Source of the DNA: Pycnococcus provasolii
Taxonomy: Eukaryota; Chlorophyta; Pseudoscourfieldiophyceae; Pseudoscourfieldiales; Pycnococcaceae
NCBI GenBank assembly: GCA_938743325.2
Contig: OW568894.1
Location: 310,001 to 374,000, forward strand
Direction of reading: 5' to 3'
DNA length: 64,000 nt
In this document: in pieces, positions 49,186 to 58,738 of the stretch
Position numbering within the stretch: the stretch's first letter is position 1
Layout of the letters: each line of letters opens with the position of its first letter
Translations under genes and position numbers: made by a program
The notes under the pieces: generated by a model
The model's database searches: none
Seen by the model: the letters and a program-made list of their open reading frames with translations, nothing else
What the model was told of the DNA's origin: nothing

Positions 49186-50454
49186 ATGCCCATGCTTTTT
49201 GTCGTGGCGGCATCATCGGCGCCAAGGCGTCCGTCACCAACGTGTTCGTTTATTAGAAGGGCGTCATCGTCGGCGTCGGCGTCTTCTTCTTCTTGTCAGC
49301 GTCGTGTTCTTCTTGCGTGCTTGTCAGGCTCTTCCTCCTCCTCGTCGTCAGGATCTTCCTCGTCGGCGTCGTCAGGATCTTCCTCCTCGTCGTCGTCAGG
49401 CTCGCCCTCCTCGTCGTCGTCGTCGTCGTCGCCATTCCCGTCGTGGATGGAACCTCCGTCGTCGTCGGATGCGTCCCTGAGAGGTGACGTCGCACAGGTG
49501 AAAAAGTCGGCGCGAGTTGCACGGGCCTTGCAAAACGTCTCGCGCTCGAATTCGTACGAGAAAAACGGCTCGCGTTCGAATTCGCACGAGTTTACAGTTG
49601 CGGTGTCGTCCAGTGCAACTTTAGCGTGCACGCTCACGACGCCGGCTTCCTCGTCTTCGCCACAAGCGACGGCGATTCTAATTCACGGGTGGAGATCTTC
49701 GCAGAATGCGTCAATCATCCAGGTGCTCAAAAACAGACTGCTTCGAAGCGACTTTGCGGTTCTCACGTACGACGCAAGAGGGTGCGGCGCATCCACGGGC
49801 GAGCAAACGTACGGAGGTTTCAGCGACGAAGTCAAGGACCTCAAGCGCGTCGTCGCGCACGTCGAAACTAAGCTTGCAAAGGACGCCGGCGTTCCACCCA
49901 TCAAGCTATTGTTCGGACATTCGAGAGGGGGCAACGTTGCTCTGCTGTACGCGTCTCGCGTCGGCGGAATACCAGCGGTGGTTTCCGCCGCAGCACGTGC
50001 ACAGCTCAACGAGGGTATACGCGAACGCCTCGGCGACGACGGCGTTGCCGCCATAGCGCGCGGGGAGACACTTGAGCTGCCTGCGGGACGCAACGCGACG
50101 ACGCGCGTCACTCCCAACGATGTTGCCGAGCGTTTGCGCATAAACATGAACGACGAGTTGGAGATGGTTTGTGACACGGCATTTCTTCTCGTGGCTGCGC
50201 ACGACGACGCCGTGGTTCCTTCTGACGACGCACAGCGCCTCAAGGCGATGATCCCGCCTCGCTTGCCCTCAGACGTCGTCGTTGTGCCTGGTGCATGCCA
50301 TCGATTTCGGGATTGTGAGTCGGAGGTTGCAGAGCACGTCGTCGCCTTCGTGTGCAGTCAATTTGATCTGCGTGACAAGATCGAGGGCCGGTCGCGTGAT
50401 GATGCGGCACCTTCCGTGTTGGGCGAATGGCGCAAGGCTCGCATGTCAAAATAA
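49186..50454 (+). CDS. Alpha/beta hydrolase (serine hydrolase, S33-type)
   Basis: 422 aa. The first 135 residues are a Ser-rich, partly basic leader with a small repeat (SRSNSYEKNG then SRSNSHEF), perhaps a plastid or mitochondrial targeting region. The hydrolase domain begins near 140: oxyanion segment ILIHGWRSSQ, YDARGCGASTGEQTYGG, nucleophile elbow GHSRGG with Ser246, the acid in AAHDDAVVPS, and the His in PGACHRF. It resembles hydrolase-4/lysophospholipase-type enzymes or plant acyl/peptide hydrolases. The substrate is unknown. The ATG at 49186 begins the frame. A TGTAA word follows 7 nt after the stop. The coiled-coil gene converges 137 nt away. Confidence 0.85.
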   Translation: MPMLFVVAASSAPRRPSPTCSFIRRASSSASASSSSCQRRVLLACLSGSSSSSSSGSSSSASSGSSSSSSSGSPSSSSSSSSPFPSWMEPPSSSDASLRGDVAQVKKSARVARALQNVSRSNSYEKNGSRSNSHEFTVAVSSSATLACTLTTPASSSSPQATAILIHGWRSSQNASIIQVLKNRLLRSDFAVLTYDARGCGASTGEQTYGGFSDEVKDLKRVVAHVETKLAKDAGVPPIKLLFGHSRGGNVALLYASRVGGIPAVVSAAARAQLNEGIRERLGDDGVAAIARGETLELPAGRNATTRVTPNDVAERLRINMNDELEMVCDTAFLLVAAHDDAVVPSDDAQRLKAMIPPRLPSDVVVVPGACHRFRDCESEVAEHVVAFVCSQFDLRDKIEGRSRDDAAPSVLGEWRKARMSK

Positions 50455-50591
50455 AAAGATTGTAACAAAAATAGCCTTTTCTTTATTTGTTTTTTCTTCC
50501 TCCTTTCCTTTTCATATAAAAATCAAAACCTCTGAACCAAAAAAAAAACAAACAAAAAAGAGCCGCACGAGCACGATGTATATCCAGCAAT

Positions 50592-51893
50592 TTACTCCAC
50601 GTACGCCGAGGTCACGTCGTACGAGGATGCCATCTCGAGTTTGTTAGCGAGGTTCGCGACAAGCTTTTGCGCGGAATCTTCGAGTGGCGCGTCGTCGTTT
50701 GCCTGCGTCATCTCGCTGACGGCGCTTGCGGACGGGCTGTGAGGGACCATCTTGGGATCCACCTGCTTGTTGTTTTCTCCAGTGGACAGCGCGTTGTCGA
50801 CCGTGCTTCCGATGCCCCGGAACACGCCCAGCAGCGCCTCGGTATGCTCCTTGAGCTGTTGTGCCTCGCGCCTCGCGTCGACCGCATCATTTTCGGCATT
50901 CGCGAGCCTCTCGCTGAGTGCCATGCGTTCCTCGACGGCGCGCGCCGCCTCCGCCTCCCGGCTTTGGAGTGCCTGCTGGAGTTCGTTTTCCGTCTGCGTG
51001 AGTCTCTGGCTGAGTCCCATGAGTGCTTCCACGGCGCGCGACGCCTCCGCCTCTCTATTTTCGACGGCGTGCTGGAGCTGAGCCGTCTTGTTGGCGAGTG
51101 ACACTTCAAGCATTTCGATGCCCTGGTTGCGTTCGTCGATGCACGCCTGTGTCTCCTCGAGCATTTGTGCGAGTTCGGCGTAGGACGGCTTTTTGTTTTT
51201 CCTTTTGTTTTTCTTGTTTTGCTGTTCCTGCATTTCCAGCTGCTCGACGAGGTCGTCGTGCTCGAGCTCTTGCTCGACGGCGTCGAGGTCGTGCTGGCTG
51301 AGTTCGTGCGTGATGTACGCGAACGTCTCGTCTTCTTCGTCGAGGAACTCGTCGTTGTCGATGATAGGTTGGTTAGCTGCGTAAGCTGCGTATATCGCTC
51401 TGACTTCGGGCGGGAATCCCTCCGCGGCTGCTGCTGCTGTGTGCTGCTGGTGTGCGGCTGGCGACGCGGACCACTCCGGTTCGTAGTAGACGGTCGGTTC
51501 ATCTTCGTCATCATCTTCTTCGTCGAGTTCTTCTTCTTGTATCGTGTCGTAGTAAACTGCATCGAACATAGAGACACGTTGCTCAGACTGCTCCGTCGCG
51601 ACCGCAAGAGAGGCGTCCTCCGCATACGTATTGTCTGAGACAGCGTCACCGTTCTTATAAGACAAAGGTGAAGAAGAAGACGCCTGACCCCCTTTCTTCT
51701 GATGTTTCTCAGAAGAAGAAGCATCATCATCCTTCGAGTTTTTCTCAGAAGAACGACGCTTTTGGAATGACGCGGATATTTTCTTGTAAGTAATCAAAAC
51801 CGCGAATCCCGCAAGCAGATCCGTCGCGTGCATGATGGCCATATTGTTATTCTTAAATGAAGATGATGAAGATGACGAACGAGAAGAAGGCAT
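50592..51893 (-). CDS. Coiled-coil protein with N-terminal membrane helix
   Basis: 433 aa, not assigned to a family. A Ser/Asn-rich start is followed by a hydrophobic stretch at about residues 20-38 (HATDLLAGFAVLITYKK), then an acidic region rich in Glu/Asp (QEEELDEEDDDEDE) and Ala/Gln segments. A long coiled coil runs over about residues 240-375 with heptads and repeats of a unit (SREAEAARAVEERMALSERL and two like it, about 35 residues apart). The C-terminus is polar. It could tether an organelle or vesicle. The ATG at 51893 is clear. The repeat may be recent, as copies are close at the protein level. Confidence 0.6.
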   Translation of the reverse strand: MPSSRSSSSSSSFKNNNMAIMHATDLLAGFAVLITYKKISASFQKRRSSEKNSKDDDASSSEKHQKKGGQASSSSPLSYKNGDAVSDNTYAEDASLAVATEQSEQRVSMFDAVYYDTIQEEELDEEDDDEDEPTVYYEPEWSASPAAHQQHTAAAAAEGFPPEVRAIYAAYAANQPIIDNDEFLDEEDETFAYITHELSQHDLDAVEQELEHDDLVEQLEMQEQQNKKNKRKNKKPSYAELAQMLEETQACIDERNQGIEMLEVSLANKTAQLQHAVENREAEASRAVEALMGLSQRLTQTENELQQALQSREAEAARAVEERMALSERLANAENDAVDARREAQQLKEHTEALLGVFRGIGSTVDNALSTGENNKQVDPKMVPHSPSASAVSEMTQANDDAPLEDSAQKLVANLANKLEMASSYDVTSAYVE

Positions 51894-52326
51894 AGATACA
51901 GCAACTTCTTCTGAAACACACCAGTACTGTCAAGGAATAATAATAATAATGAGCAGACTACGAATCCAGGGGGGGAGTTGTATACCTGTTAATTTCAAAA
52001 TCGCAAAAATTCGAACACGCGCCCCCCCTCCGTTTTAATGTTGGGGTTGTGCGGTGGATCCCCAAGTAGGGTCTGCCCCATAGCAATCAATTGGTATGCC
52101 ATAGGGTCCTTGGCATCTGGTTTTGGCGTTCTGGGTTTACGAGTGCGGTGGATCGACCATCCCTATTATCGCCTGCTTCTTCGCCTCGCACCTACCTGGT
52201 CATTCGCCTTGCGTACATACATTGGTATTTTATACATGTGGTCATGTGCAAGGCGACCAGTTCAGCGTGGGAACCGCTCCTCAACGTTGGCGAGCGTTCC
52301 AAGGGTGGTCCAACCATCCCTCCTCT

Positions 52327-52362
52327 CAGCTCCAAGGTCAGCTCCAAGGTCAGCTCCAAGGT
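52327..52362. repeat. Three perfect 12-nt tandem units
   Basis: CAGCTCCAAGGT repeated exactly three times. Confidence 0.75.
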
Positions 52363-52745
52363 GGTACTGAGCTCCATCCAAGGCGCTCAGAGTCCCTCTC
52401 TCTCCAGAGGCCTCTCCAGCGTCCCCACGGCCCACGCTAGTCTAAGGTAGGAATAGGAGGCCACGCGTGGTCCAGCTTTATGTCGCCACGCTGGGTGGGA
52501 CGCCTGTTTCTTCCCAGTTCACTCTCCAGCGTCGCAAGTTCGCAACTCTTGTTGGCTGTACCTCCAGGTTGTACGGCTGCCCACTTGCTCCCTCCCCTGT
52601 CTATCTCGATAATCTACTTGGCCTCCACCAGGAAGGTGGTACGGTATCCCCTATGGTAGCGCTCCTAACCTTAAGAAGGAAGAAGGAGTCTGAGTTTTCG
52701 GACCGTCTGATTGATGAAAGGAAAAAAAGAAGTTCGGAAAAAAAG

Positions 52746-52773
52746 TAGGGGTTAGGGTTTACGGTTTAGGGTT
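52746..52773. promoter_or_regulatory. Telomere-like tract upstream of the TPR gene
   Basis: GGGTTAGGGTTT and GGTTTAGGGTTG words, 58-85 nt before the ATG at 52831. Confidence 0.45.
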
Positions 52774-52830
52774 GTTTGTTCCTGGCCAGCCAGTCTTTCA
52801 TTCTTTCCTCCCGAAGCCGCCATTGGCTTA

Positions 52831-54015
52831 ATGCCGTCACAGCAGCAGCAGCAGCAGCAGGCGGTGGTTGGGAACCCGTCCAGTATGCCACAGCTTCAAG
52901 CTCCTCAGGCTCCAGTTGGTGGTGGTGGTCTCACAGGCTCGTCATCATCCTATTTGGTGTCTTCTGTCAATGCAGGTGGGGGTCATCATCATCATCAGGC
53001 GGCGGCGGCTGTATCTGGTGCAGGTGGTGTTCCTTATTCGGCGATTTCCGGGACAATTTCCGGGACAATGAACCACGCATCTGCTAATACGGGAGTTGTT
53101 GCAGGGCACGTTCCAGGTATTCCAGGTGCTCCAGGAGCTCATCATGCCACGCATCCTACAGGTGGTAATGGGCCAGGGGGAGCCGCCGTTCCTATGAATC
53201 CGGGAGGTAGTGCGCAAGTTCAGAACGTCATGACGAACGTGTCCGCCATGCCGCCCCAAGGCGCTCAAGGCTTGAGCTCCATGCCCGGCGCCGCGGGACC
53301 TCCCATGATGGCGACGGGAGGAGGAGGGGCGACGGTGCAAGCGACGCAGCCTTATGCAGCAACGCAGCAGCCGCCTGGAGTAGGCGCGCAGTATGCTGCA
53401 AGACCAGGCGTGCCGGGACCACCCATGCCCGCGCAAATGCACGGAATGCCGCCGGGATCGGGCGCACCAGCCGCTGGCGCCATGCCGCCGCCGCCGCCAA
53501 ACGCCGCGGGCATGCCGCCACCTCCCGCCGCGGGCATGCCGCCCGCAACGGCCGCAAACATCTACCTGCTGCGCTGCCGAGCGCTGCTCTCGCCGCCAAA
53601 CCCGCAGCCGCACCGCGCGCTCAGGGAGGCGGATAAGGCTGTGCAGTACGCAGCCACCGGAGACAAGGGACAGGCGCTCAAAAACGTACTCTCCGAGGCA
53701 TTCCACCTACGCGGCGCGGCACTCGTGAGATGCAACGCGCACGGCGAGGCGCTGCGGTGCTACCACGTCGGACTGCGCATGATCCCGAACGACCCTCAGC
53801 TGCTCAACGACAGACTACAGCTCACGCAGAGCATGTGGCGCCTCGACGAAAGCCGAAACAGGCTCACACCGCCTCCAACCGCGATGCCGGCACCAGCACA
53901 CACGACCACCGCGTCAGCCCACCCTCCTCAAGGTGCGCCGCCACCGGGCGGCATGCCCCCGCAACCAACGCACTTTGCACAGGGCGTGCCACCGCCCATG
54001 CACCCTGGTGCGTAG
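52831..54015 (+). CDS. Low-complexity protein with C-terminal TPR-like region
   Basis: 394 aa. The first 230 residues are low complexity: a poly-Gln start (MPSQQQQQQQ), Gly/Ala/Pro/Met-rich stretches and a PPAA-type run. From about residue 235 a helical region follows with TPR-like pairs (YLLRCRALLSPPNPQPHRAL; EALRCYHVGLRMIPNDPQLL). The C-terminus is again Pro/Gly/Met-rich. Such proteins can be RNA or transcription scaffolds; no specific function is claimed. The ATG at 52831 is the frame's natural start. A TGTAA word is at 54053, 38 nt after the stop. The gene converges with the stomatin-like gene. Confidence 0.6.
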   Translation: MPSQQQQQQQAVVGNPSSMPQLQAPQAPVGGGGLTGSSSSYLVSSVNAGGGHHHHQAAAAVSGAGGVPYSAISGTISGTMNHASANTGVVAGHVPGIPGAPGAHHATHPTGGNGPGGAAVPMNPGGSAQVQNVMTNVSAMPPQGAQGLSSMPGAAGPPMMATGGGGATVQATQPYAATQQPPGVGAQYAARPGVPGPPMPAQMHGMPPGSGAPAAGAMPPPPPNAAGMPPPPAAGMPPATAANIYLLRCRALLSPPNPQPHRALREADKAVQYAATGDKGQALKNVLSEAFHLRGAALVRCNAHGEALRCYHVGLRMIPNDPQLLNDRLQLTQSMWRLDESRNRLTPPPTAMPAPAHTTTASAHPPQGAPPPGGMPPQPTHFAQGVPPPMHPGA

Positions 54016-54066
54016 GTAGGTAGGTTAGGTAGACAAAAGAATGGCCTCAATATGTAAGAATCTCGA

Positions 54067-55479
54067 TTACTTCTCCTTCTGCAACGAAAAGAAGGAACTC
54101 TCCTTCTTTTCACCACCAAGCGCGCCATACAGAGCTGTAGCTGTGCCCACGACGCTTGCCGGATCGGCGGCATTGGCGGGGACAATCACTGTTGTGCCCT
54201 TGCGCGCGAGTTGTGCCCAACCTTCCAAATACTGCTCAGCAAGCTTAATGCTTGCGGCGCTCGACGCGCCCTCCTCGCCGCACGCCTCCGCAACGCTGCG
54301 TATGCCCTCCGCAGTCGCGTGAGCCTTGGCGAGAATGCTCGCCGCATCGCCCTCCGCAAGTGCAATCGTCGCGCCTTTCTGGCCCTCCGCACGATTGATC
54401 TCCGCCTGCTTTTCTCCCTCGCTCTCAAGAATGTTCGCGCGTTTGCGGCGCTCCGCTTCCGCCTGAAGTTCCATCGCCACGCGCACGTTCGTCGGCGGGG
54501 TGATGTCTCGGATCTCGTAGCGCAAGCACTCCAAGCCCCATCCTTGCGTTGCGTCGTTGATGTGCGCGACGATGCTCGTGTTGAGCGTTTCGCGTTCCGC
54601 GAACGTTCGGTCGAGTGAGAGTTTCCCCAGTTCCGACCGCATCGTCGTTTGTGCGAGTTGCACGATAGCCCACCTAACGTCTGACACGCCGTAGCTCGCC
54701 TTCTGCGCGTCGGTGATTCGCACGTACAGCACGCCGTCGATGTGCACGGCGACGTTGTCTTTCGTTACGGCAGTCTGGGAGGGAACGGTGATGGCTTCCT
54801 CCTTGAGGCTGTGCACGTATGCGATGCGGTCGACGATGGGAATGAGGATGTGCAGACCTGGCGTGAGCGTCGTGAGGTACTTTCCGAATCGTTCGACGAC
54901 GTATGCCGTCCTCTCTGGGACCATGTGCAGGCCTAGGTTAACTGGCGTGGGCAGCGGTCGCAGGTCGGTATGCTGCGGGATTGCGGTGACGGGCTGGCCG
55001 CCGAACCCGCCGCCGAACCCGCCGCCGCCCATAGAGTTGGGTTGCTGCGGTGGGTACTGCGCGTTGAACGACGCGAACGATCGCGCGCCTGAAAGGGTGG
55101 TGTAGGACGACGATATGCGCGAAATGCGATCACCATAAGTGCGTAAACGCGACGAGGAGTAATGATTCTCGTAACTCCTGAGAGAGTGACCAAAAGAAGC
55201 ACCAAAAGGAGAGTGTTCCCAACCAGGAGGATGAGCGAGAGAAGATAGCAGGCGCTGATGAGCCGGAAGGTGTGCATGATTCCCATGAAAACCACCACCA
55301 CCAACTCTTGAACCCAAAGAAACACCTCCTAAGGACAGGATACCGCAACCCCTCATCAGAGACGACAAAGCAGGCCTGCATGTGGCCATCATGGGCGACG
55401 TCATCGACATGTATGTCGGGGGGAGAGGAAGAATAATAGGGGAGGAAGGTTCGGGCAAGGTTGAGGGGAGCCTCAGCAT
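54067..55479 (-). CDS. Stomatin-like protein 2 (SPFH/prohibitin family, mitochondrial)
   Basis: 470 aa. Residues about 1-150 are a Ser/His/Gly-rich mitochondrial presequence with a mobile-looking region; an inner ATG (MATCRPALSS) is a possible true start. The SPFH domain follows (VVERFGKYLTTLTPGLHI, then QTAVTKDNVAVHIDGVLYVRI), then the stomatin helix AELQAEAERRKRANILESEG-like region and the long alpha-helical tail (EGDAASILAKAHATAEGIRSVAEACG). STOML2 organises cardiolipin-rich domains and stabilises respiratory proteins and prohibitins in the inner membrane; that role here is inferred. The start was placed at the first ATG. It shares a 303-nt promoter region with the RCC1-repeat gene on the other strand. 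Confidence 0.9.
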   Translation of the reverse strand: MLRLPSTLPEPSSPIILPLPPTYMSMTSPMMATCRPALSSLMRGCGILSLGGVSLGSRVGGGGFHGNHAHLPAHQRLLSSLAHPPGWEHSPFGASFGHSLRSYENHYSSSRLRTYGDRISRISSSYTTLSGARSFASFNAQYPPQQPNSMGGGGFGGGFGGQPVTAIPQHTDLRPLPTPVNLGLHMVPERTAYVVERFGKYLTTLTPGLHILIPIVDRIAYVHSLKEEAITVPSQTAVTKDNVAVHIDGVLYVRITDAQKASYGVSDVRWAIVQLAQTTMRSELGKLSLDRTFAERETLNTSIVAHINDATQGWGLECLRYEIRDITPPTNVRVAMELQAEAERRKRANILESEGEKQAEINRAEGQKGATIALAEGDAASILAKAHATAEGIRSVAEACGEEGASSAASIKLAEQYLEGWAQLARKGTTVIVPANAADPASVVGTATALYGALGGEKKESSFFSLQKEK

Positions 55480-55517
55480 AAGGTGTGGCGAGGACGAGGA
55501 CGACCATATGGCTTCGC

Positions 55518-55653
55518 ATAACCCTAATGTAAAACCCTAATGGAAACCCTACCTTTTAACGTTTCATGGAAACCCTAGTAGTCTATCGTAAAGCATCCCC
55601 TACCTTTTTTAATGCCCTACCCTTAACCCTAATGCCCTAATGCCCTAACCCTC
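55518..55653. promoter_or_regulatory. Telomere-like tract in a divergent promoter
   Basis: Many CCCTAA-type words (ACCCTAAT, CCCTAATG, TGCCCTAA) dispersed over 136 nt between STOML2 (-, 55479) and the RCC1-repeat gene (+, 55783). Confidence 0.55.
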
Positions 55654-55782
55654 TCCCCAGCCTCTCCCCTCGCGCCCACTGGCTCTAGTTTCCTCGCGCA
55701 CTACGATAGTCACTTCTTCTCATTTCTTGAGCACTCGTCATTCCGGCGACACCCCCTCTGATGTCTGAGAGTCATAACATTG

Positions 55783-56394
55783 ATGTCTCTCGCGTACTCC
55801 ATGATGCGCGTCTTCGTCAACTGGCAGCGTGAACGTAGATTACAAAAGGTGAGCGAGCGGAAACAAGCCGCGCGAATGGCAACTGGACTCCTCGCAGCAG
55901 GTGGCGGCTATTTCGACGGAAGAGGTCAATCGTTAGCGATACGAGTCGACGGCAGTATCGCGTGTTGGGGACTGAACGAGATCGGCGAAGCACCTCCCGA
56001 CGGCGTTCCGGGCAACTTCGTCACAATCGCTGCGGGTGCGCGTCACTCTTTGGCGCTACGAGTCGACGGCAATATCGCGTGCTGGGGAGACAACGGCAAC
56101 GGCCAGGCGCCTCCCGACGGCATTCCGGGCAACTTCGTCGCAATCGCTGCGGGTACTACGCACTCGTTGGCGCTACGAGTCGACGGCAGTATCGCGTGCT
56201 GGGGATACAACGGCGACGGCCGGGCGCCTCCCGCTGGCGTTCAGGGTGACTTCGTCGCAATCGCCGCAGGTGGTGCGCACTCTTTGGCGCTACGAGCCGA
56301 CGGCAGTGTCGCGTGCTGGGGAGGCAACAACTCAGGCCAAGCCCCTCCCGCTGGCGTCTCTGGTCCATTCAGGGTTACGCAGGCGGATTTGTAA
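55783..56394 (+). CDS. RCC1/BLIP-II-type repeat protein
   Basis: 203 aa. A short helical N-terminus is followed by four tandem repeats of about 38 residues (SLALRVDGSIACWG..., AIAAGTTHS), the RCC1/BLIP-II beta-blade type, from about residue 48. The repeats are very similar to each other, also at the DNA level (114-nt period), so they are recently duplicated or homogenised. Four blades give only part of a seven-bladed propeller. An ATG at 55761 in another frame opens a short protein-like stretch (MSESHNIDVSRVL) that overlaps this start, so a different 5' exon could exist. Function unknown. Confidence 0.7.
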   Translation: MSLAYSMMRVFVNWQRERRLQKVSERKQAARMATGLLAAGGGYFDGRGQSLAIRVDGSIACWGLNEIGEAPPDGVPGNFVTIAAGARHSLALRVDGNIACWGDNGNGQAPPDGIPGNFVAIAAGTTHSLALRVDGSIACWGYNGDGRAPPAGVQGDFVAIAAGGAHSLALRADGSVACWGGNNSGQAPPAGVSGPFRVTQADL

Positions 56395-56734
56395 AAAGGA
56401 TTTTTGTTTACTCAAGTTGTAACACCTCTTCATATTCAAGGTGTCATTCTACCCACTGTCTATGTCACCGTCACGTCATCCGTCACAGGTCAGGCACCAA
56501 ACGCACCGGGTTCTCGACGACACATGTCCTTGATGCGACGCTTGCAAGAATGTCACCGCCCTCACGTGCACTATGATAAAAGCAGTGTGTCGGTCCCTAG
56601 TTCGGGGTTCGGGATTCGGGGTTAGAATTCTTTGGGGCGCTTTTAGGTGGCGCATTTGCCCATTCCTCCGCCATTCCCTTTCACTTGGATCTGCCTCTGT
56701 GCGCGCCGTTACAGTGTCGTCCTCATAATCCAAG
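56395..56734. other. Intergenic region upstream of the FAS1-GT29 gene
   Basis: It contains the 3' end of the RCC1-repeat gene and the promoter of the fusion gene. Near 56596-56625 are GGGGTTCGGG-type words. No gene was seen. Confidence 0.4.
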
Positions 56735-58738
56735 ATGTCCCCGCGCGACATCCAGCTGTACATGTTCATCTGCGGTCTTTTATTGTTGAATAGTGTGGCG
56801 TACTTGAAACCTCGATTAACGGCATACATACGTTCCTCGGGGTCATTATCATCCTCGTCGTCGTCGTCATTATCTGGTTCTGGTTTATCATCTTCTCATG
56901 GTGGTGGTGTTTGTGGTGGTGGTGGTGGTTGTCGTCTCGCTCGTCGTTCTCTCCAGGGACAACTCGCACCGGCGGTCTTCAAGTATCTCGAGAACCTCGA
57001 AGCGTCTAAGGCTGGGGCGTACACGCTCTTCGCGCCGTCGAAAAGAGCGTGGGAAAGAGCTGCGAAAAAATTAGGGGACGCATCTTCTGTTGCAGATCGA
57101 CTAGGCGACCACGTCGTGCCGCGCAGAATACTCGCGGGGGACGTACCCACGAGAGGTTTGCGTGTCTCGGCGGTATCCGGCGCGGAAATATACGTGTCCG
57201 CAGCCTCCGGAGGATTACTGGCTGTAAACGGCGTCGCCGCAACGCGCGTCGACGTGCCCGTGGGAGAGGGTATCGTGCACGTCATGGCGGACGTGATACC
57301 CGACGGGTCGGCGGCGGCGGCAGCAGCGGACGCAGACGACGCGACAACTTCGTCCGGGGACGATGCACACGCTTCGTCTGACCAGGTGACCACGGACGCA
57401 CCTCAGAAAGCGAACGCCGCCGCCGCCGCCGCCGCGAGACAAAAGCCGCAGCAGCAATCTCGTAAGCGCTGGCACTTCGTCGACAACATCAGAGCACGAA
57501 GAGCGGCACCGCCGCAGGCTGCATCCTCAAGTCTCGCACACATGGCACTATCCAACATTCACAGCACATTCGGGCTCCGTACGCGTCTTGAGCAGTCAGA
57601 CCTTCGCGTAAATGTGGCGATGAAGGCAAAGGTGTACTTCATGAATCGACCGTGTCACGGCCGAGGGATCAAAGGTGGCAGCGCAGGCAGCGGTGAAGGC
57701 ATACGAGGCGCGTGCGTCTGCGCGGCAATGTACGAGGGGCAGACGTGCGAGCGCGCCAAGGTGCTGAGAGACGTGCCTCAACTCGGCCGAGGCTTCGATC
57801 GCGATGTGACGCTGAGCCGCGTCAACATCGACTTTGTTCCCAACCTAGTCGTGCACACCAAGGAGAAGACGCTCACAATTGTGTCCAAGCTGTCGGAAAC
57901 CGTTCGCACACAGATGAAGGAATTCCTACCCGACCAGTGTCCGCTTTCGACGAATTTTCATCACCGCTGCGCAATTGTGGGAAGCAGCGGCGTGCTGATG
58001 CGGCACCAAAATGGCAAGGAGATTGACAGCGCCGACTTCGTCGTGAGATTTAATTCCGCGCCGACGAGAGGATACGAAGGCAGCGTGGGAACACGCACGG
58101 ACTTGCGGCTGAGCAACGGCGAACACATCGGATACAAGGAGCGCAACGAGACGGTGATTCATCATCTCAAGGCGTCGAGTTTCCTGTTCAAGCTATTTCT
58201 CTACGCCGCCAAGTTCCCGCCAGCAAATGGCCACGCGCAACCGCTGGCATTTCACCCCGAATTCACGTCGTACGTTGCCAAGGTTGGACGCGGGACCATT
58301 CCAAGCAGCGGCCTGTTCGCGGTAATGCTTGCTCTGCACACGTGCGCGGAGGTGAAGCTCTACGGCTTCCACGCGTCATTTCGGCACGGATCACGGCACC
58401 ACTACTTCAACACCGAGACTCCCAGCAACGAGCGTCGCGACGAGTCGGAGTTCAACATGCTGAAGGCGATGAGCGACGCTGGCATGCTATCTTTCGCCGA
58501 ACCGTGCATCATCGAATGTCACATGGACCAGTCGGAGTGCAACAGGTGCATTGGCGAGGACATGTCGCTCGAAGAGCTCGCGATGCGCGAGAGATGGAGT
58601 CCTGTTCAACGGCAGATGAACGAGGCTCACGAGAAGCGCTGGCGGGACATGATTGTGTGGGACAAGGACATGGACAAGCATTTTGGTTTCAATGAGGAGA
58701 ATGGCCTGTTCAGCAAAGATGCTTTGAACGGCAAGTAA
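56735..58738 (+). CDS. FAS1 domain + EGF-like + GT29 sialyltransferase-like fusion
   Basis: 667 aa. Residues about 8-23 are a type-II signal anchor (YMFICGLLLLNSVAYL). A fasciclin (FAS1) domain runs about 72-190, with YTLFAPSKRAW (H1-like) and VHVMADVI (H2-like). A Cys-rich EGF-like unit is at about 301-338 (CHGRG, then CVC and EGQTCE). The GT29 sialyltransferase domain follows: large L-motif 411-458 with Cys411 and RFNSAP, small S-motif 521-544 with Cys536, and HHYF at 554-557. The usual very-small-motif His is not obvious. A Golgi glycosyltransferase with an adhesion-type stem is the likely form; donor and acceptor are unknown. A TGTAA word is 27 nt after the stop. Confidence 0.85.
   Translation: MSPRDIQLYMFICGLLLLNSVAYLKPRLTAYIRSSGSLSSSSSSSLSGSGLSSSHGGGVCGGGGGCRLARRSLQGQLAPAVFKYLENLEASKAGAYTLFAPSKRAWERAAKKLGDASSVADRLGDHVVPRRILAGDVPTRGLRVSAVSGAEIYVSAASGGLLAVNGVAATRVDVPVGEGIVHVMADVIPDGSAAAAAADADDATTSSGDDAHASSDQVTTDAPQKANAAAAAAARQKPQQQSRKRWHFVDNIRARRAAPPQAASSSLAHMALSNIHSTFGLRTRLEQSDLRVNVAMKAKVYFMNRPCHGRGIKGGSAGSGEGIRGACVCAAMYEGQTCERAKVLRDVPQLGRGFDRDVTLSRVNIDFVPNLVVHTKEKTLTIVSKLSETVRTQMKEFLPDQCPLSTNFHHRCAIVGSSGVLMRHQNGKEIDSADFVVRFNSAPTRGYEGSVGTRTDLRLSNGEHIGYKERNETVIHHLKASSFLFKLFLYAAKFPPANGHAQPLAFHPEFTSYVAKVGRGTIPSSGLFAVMLALHTCAEVKLYGFHASFRHGSRHHYFNTETPSNERRDESEFNMLKAMSDAGMLSFAEPCIIECHMDQSECNRCIGEDMSLEELAMRERWSPVQRQMNEAHEKRWRDMIVWDKDMDKHFGFNEENGLFSKDALNGK

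Larger units (their letters stand above)
51894..52830. other. Divergent promoter region with short tandem repeat
   Basis: About 940 nt between the coiled-coil gene (-) and the TPR gene (+). It holds an (AAT)n run near 51937-51952, three perfect copies of the 12-nt unit CAGCTCCAAGGT at 52327-52362, and a telomere-like tract at 52746-52773. Several overlapping + frames are low-complexity or lack an ATG, so no gene was called. Confidence 0.45.

Noticed and set aside
52038-52450. Overlapping + frames near 52.0-52.4 kb
   Set aside because: Three frames overlap with biased composition over a tandem-repeat region; no start or domain is convincing.
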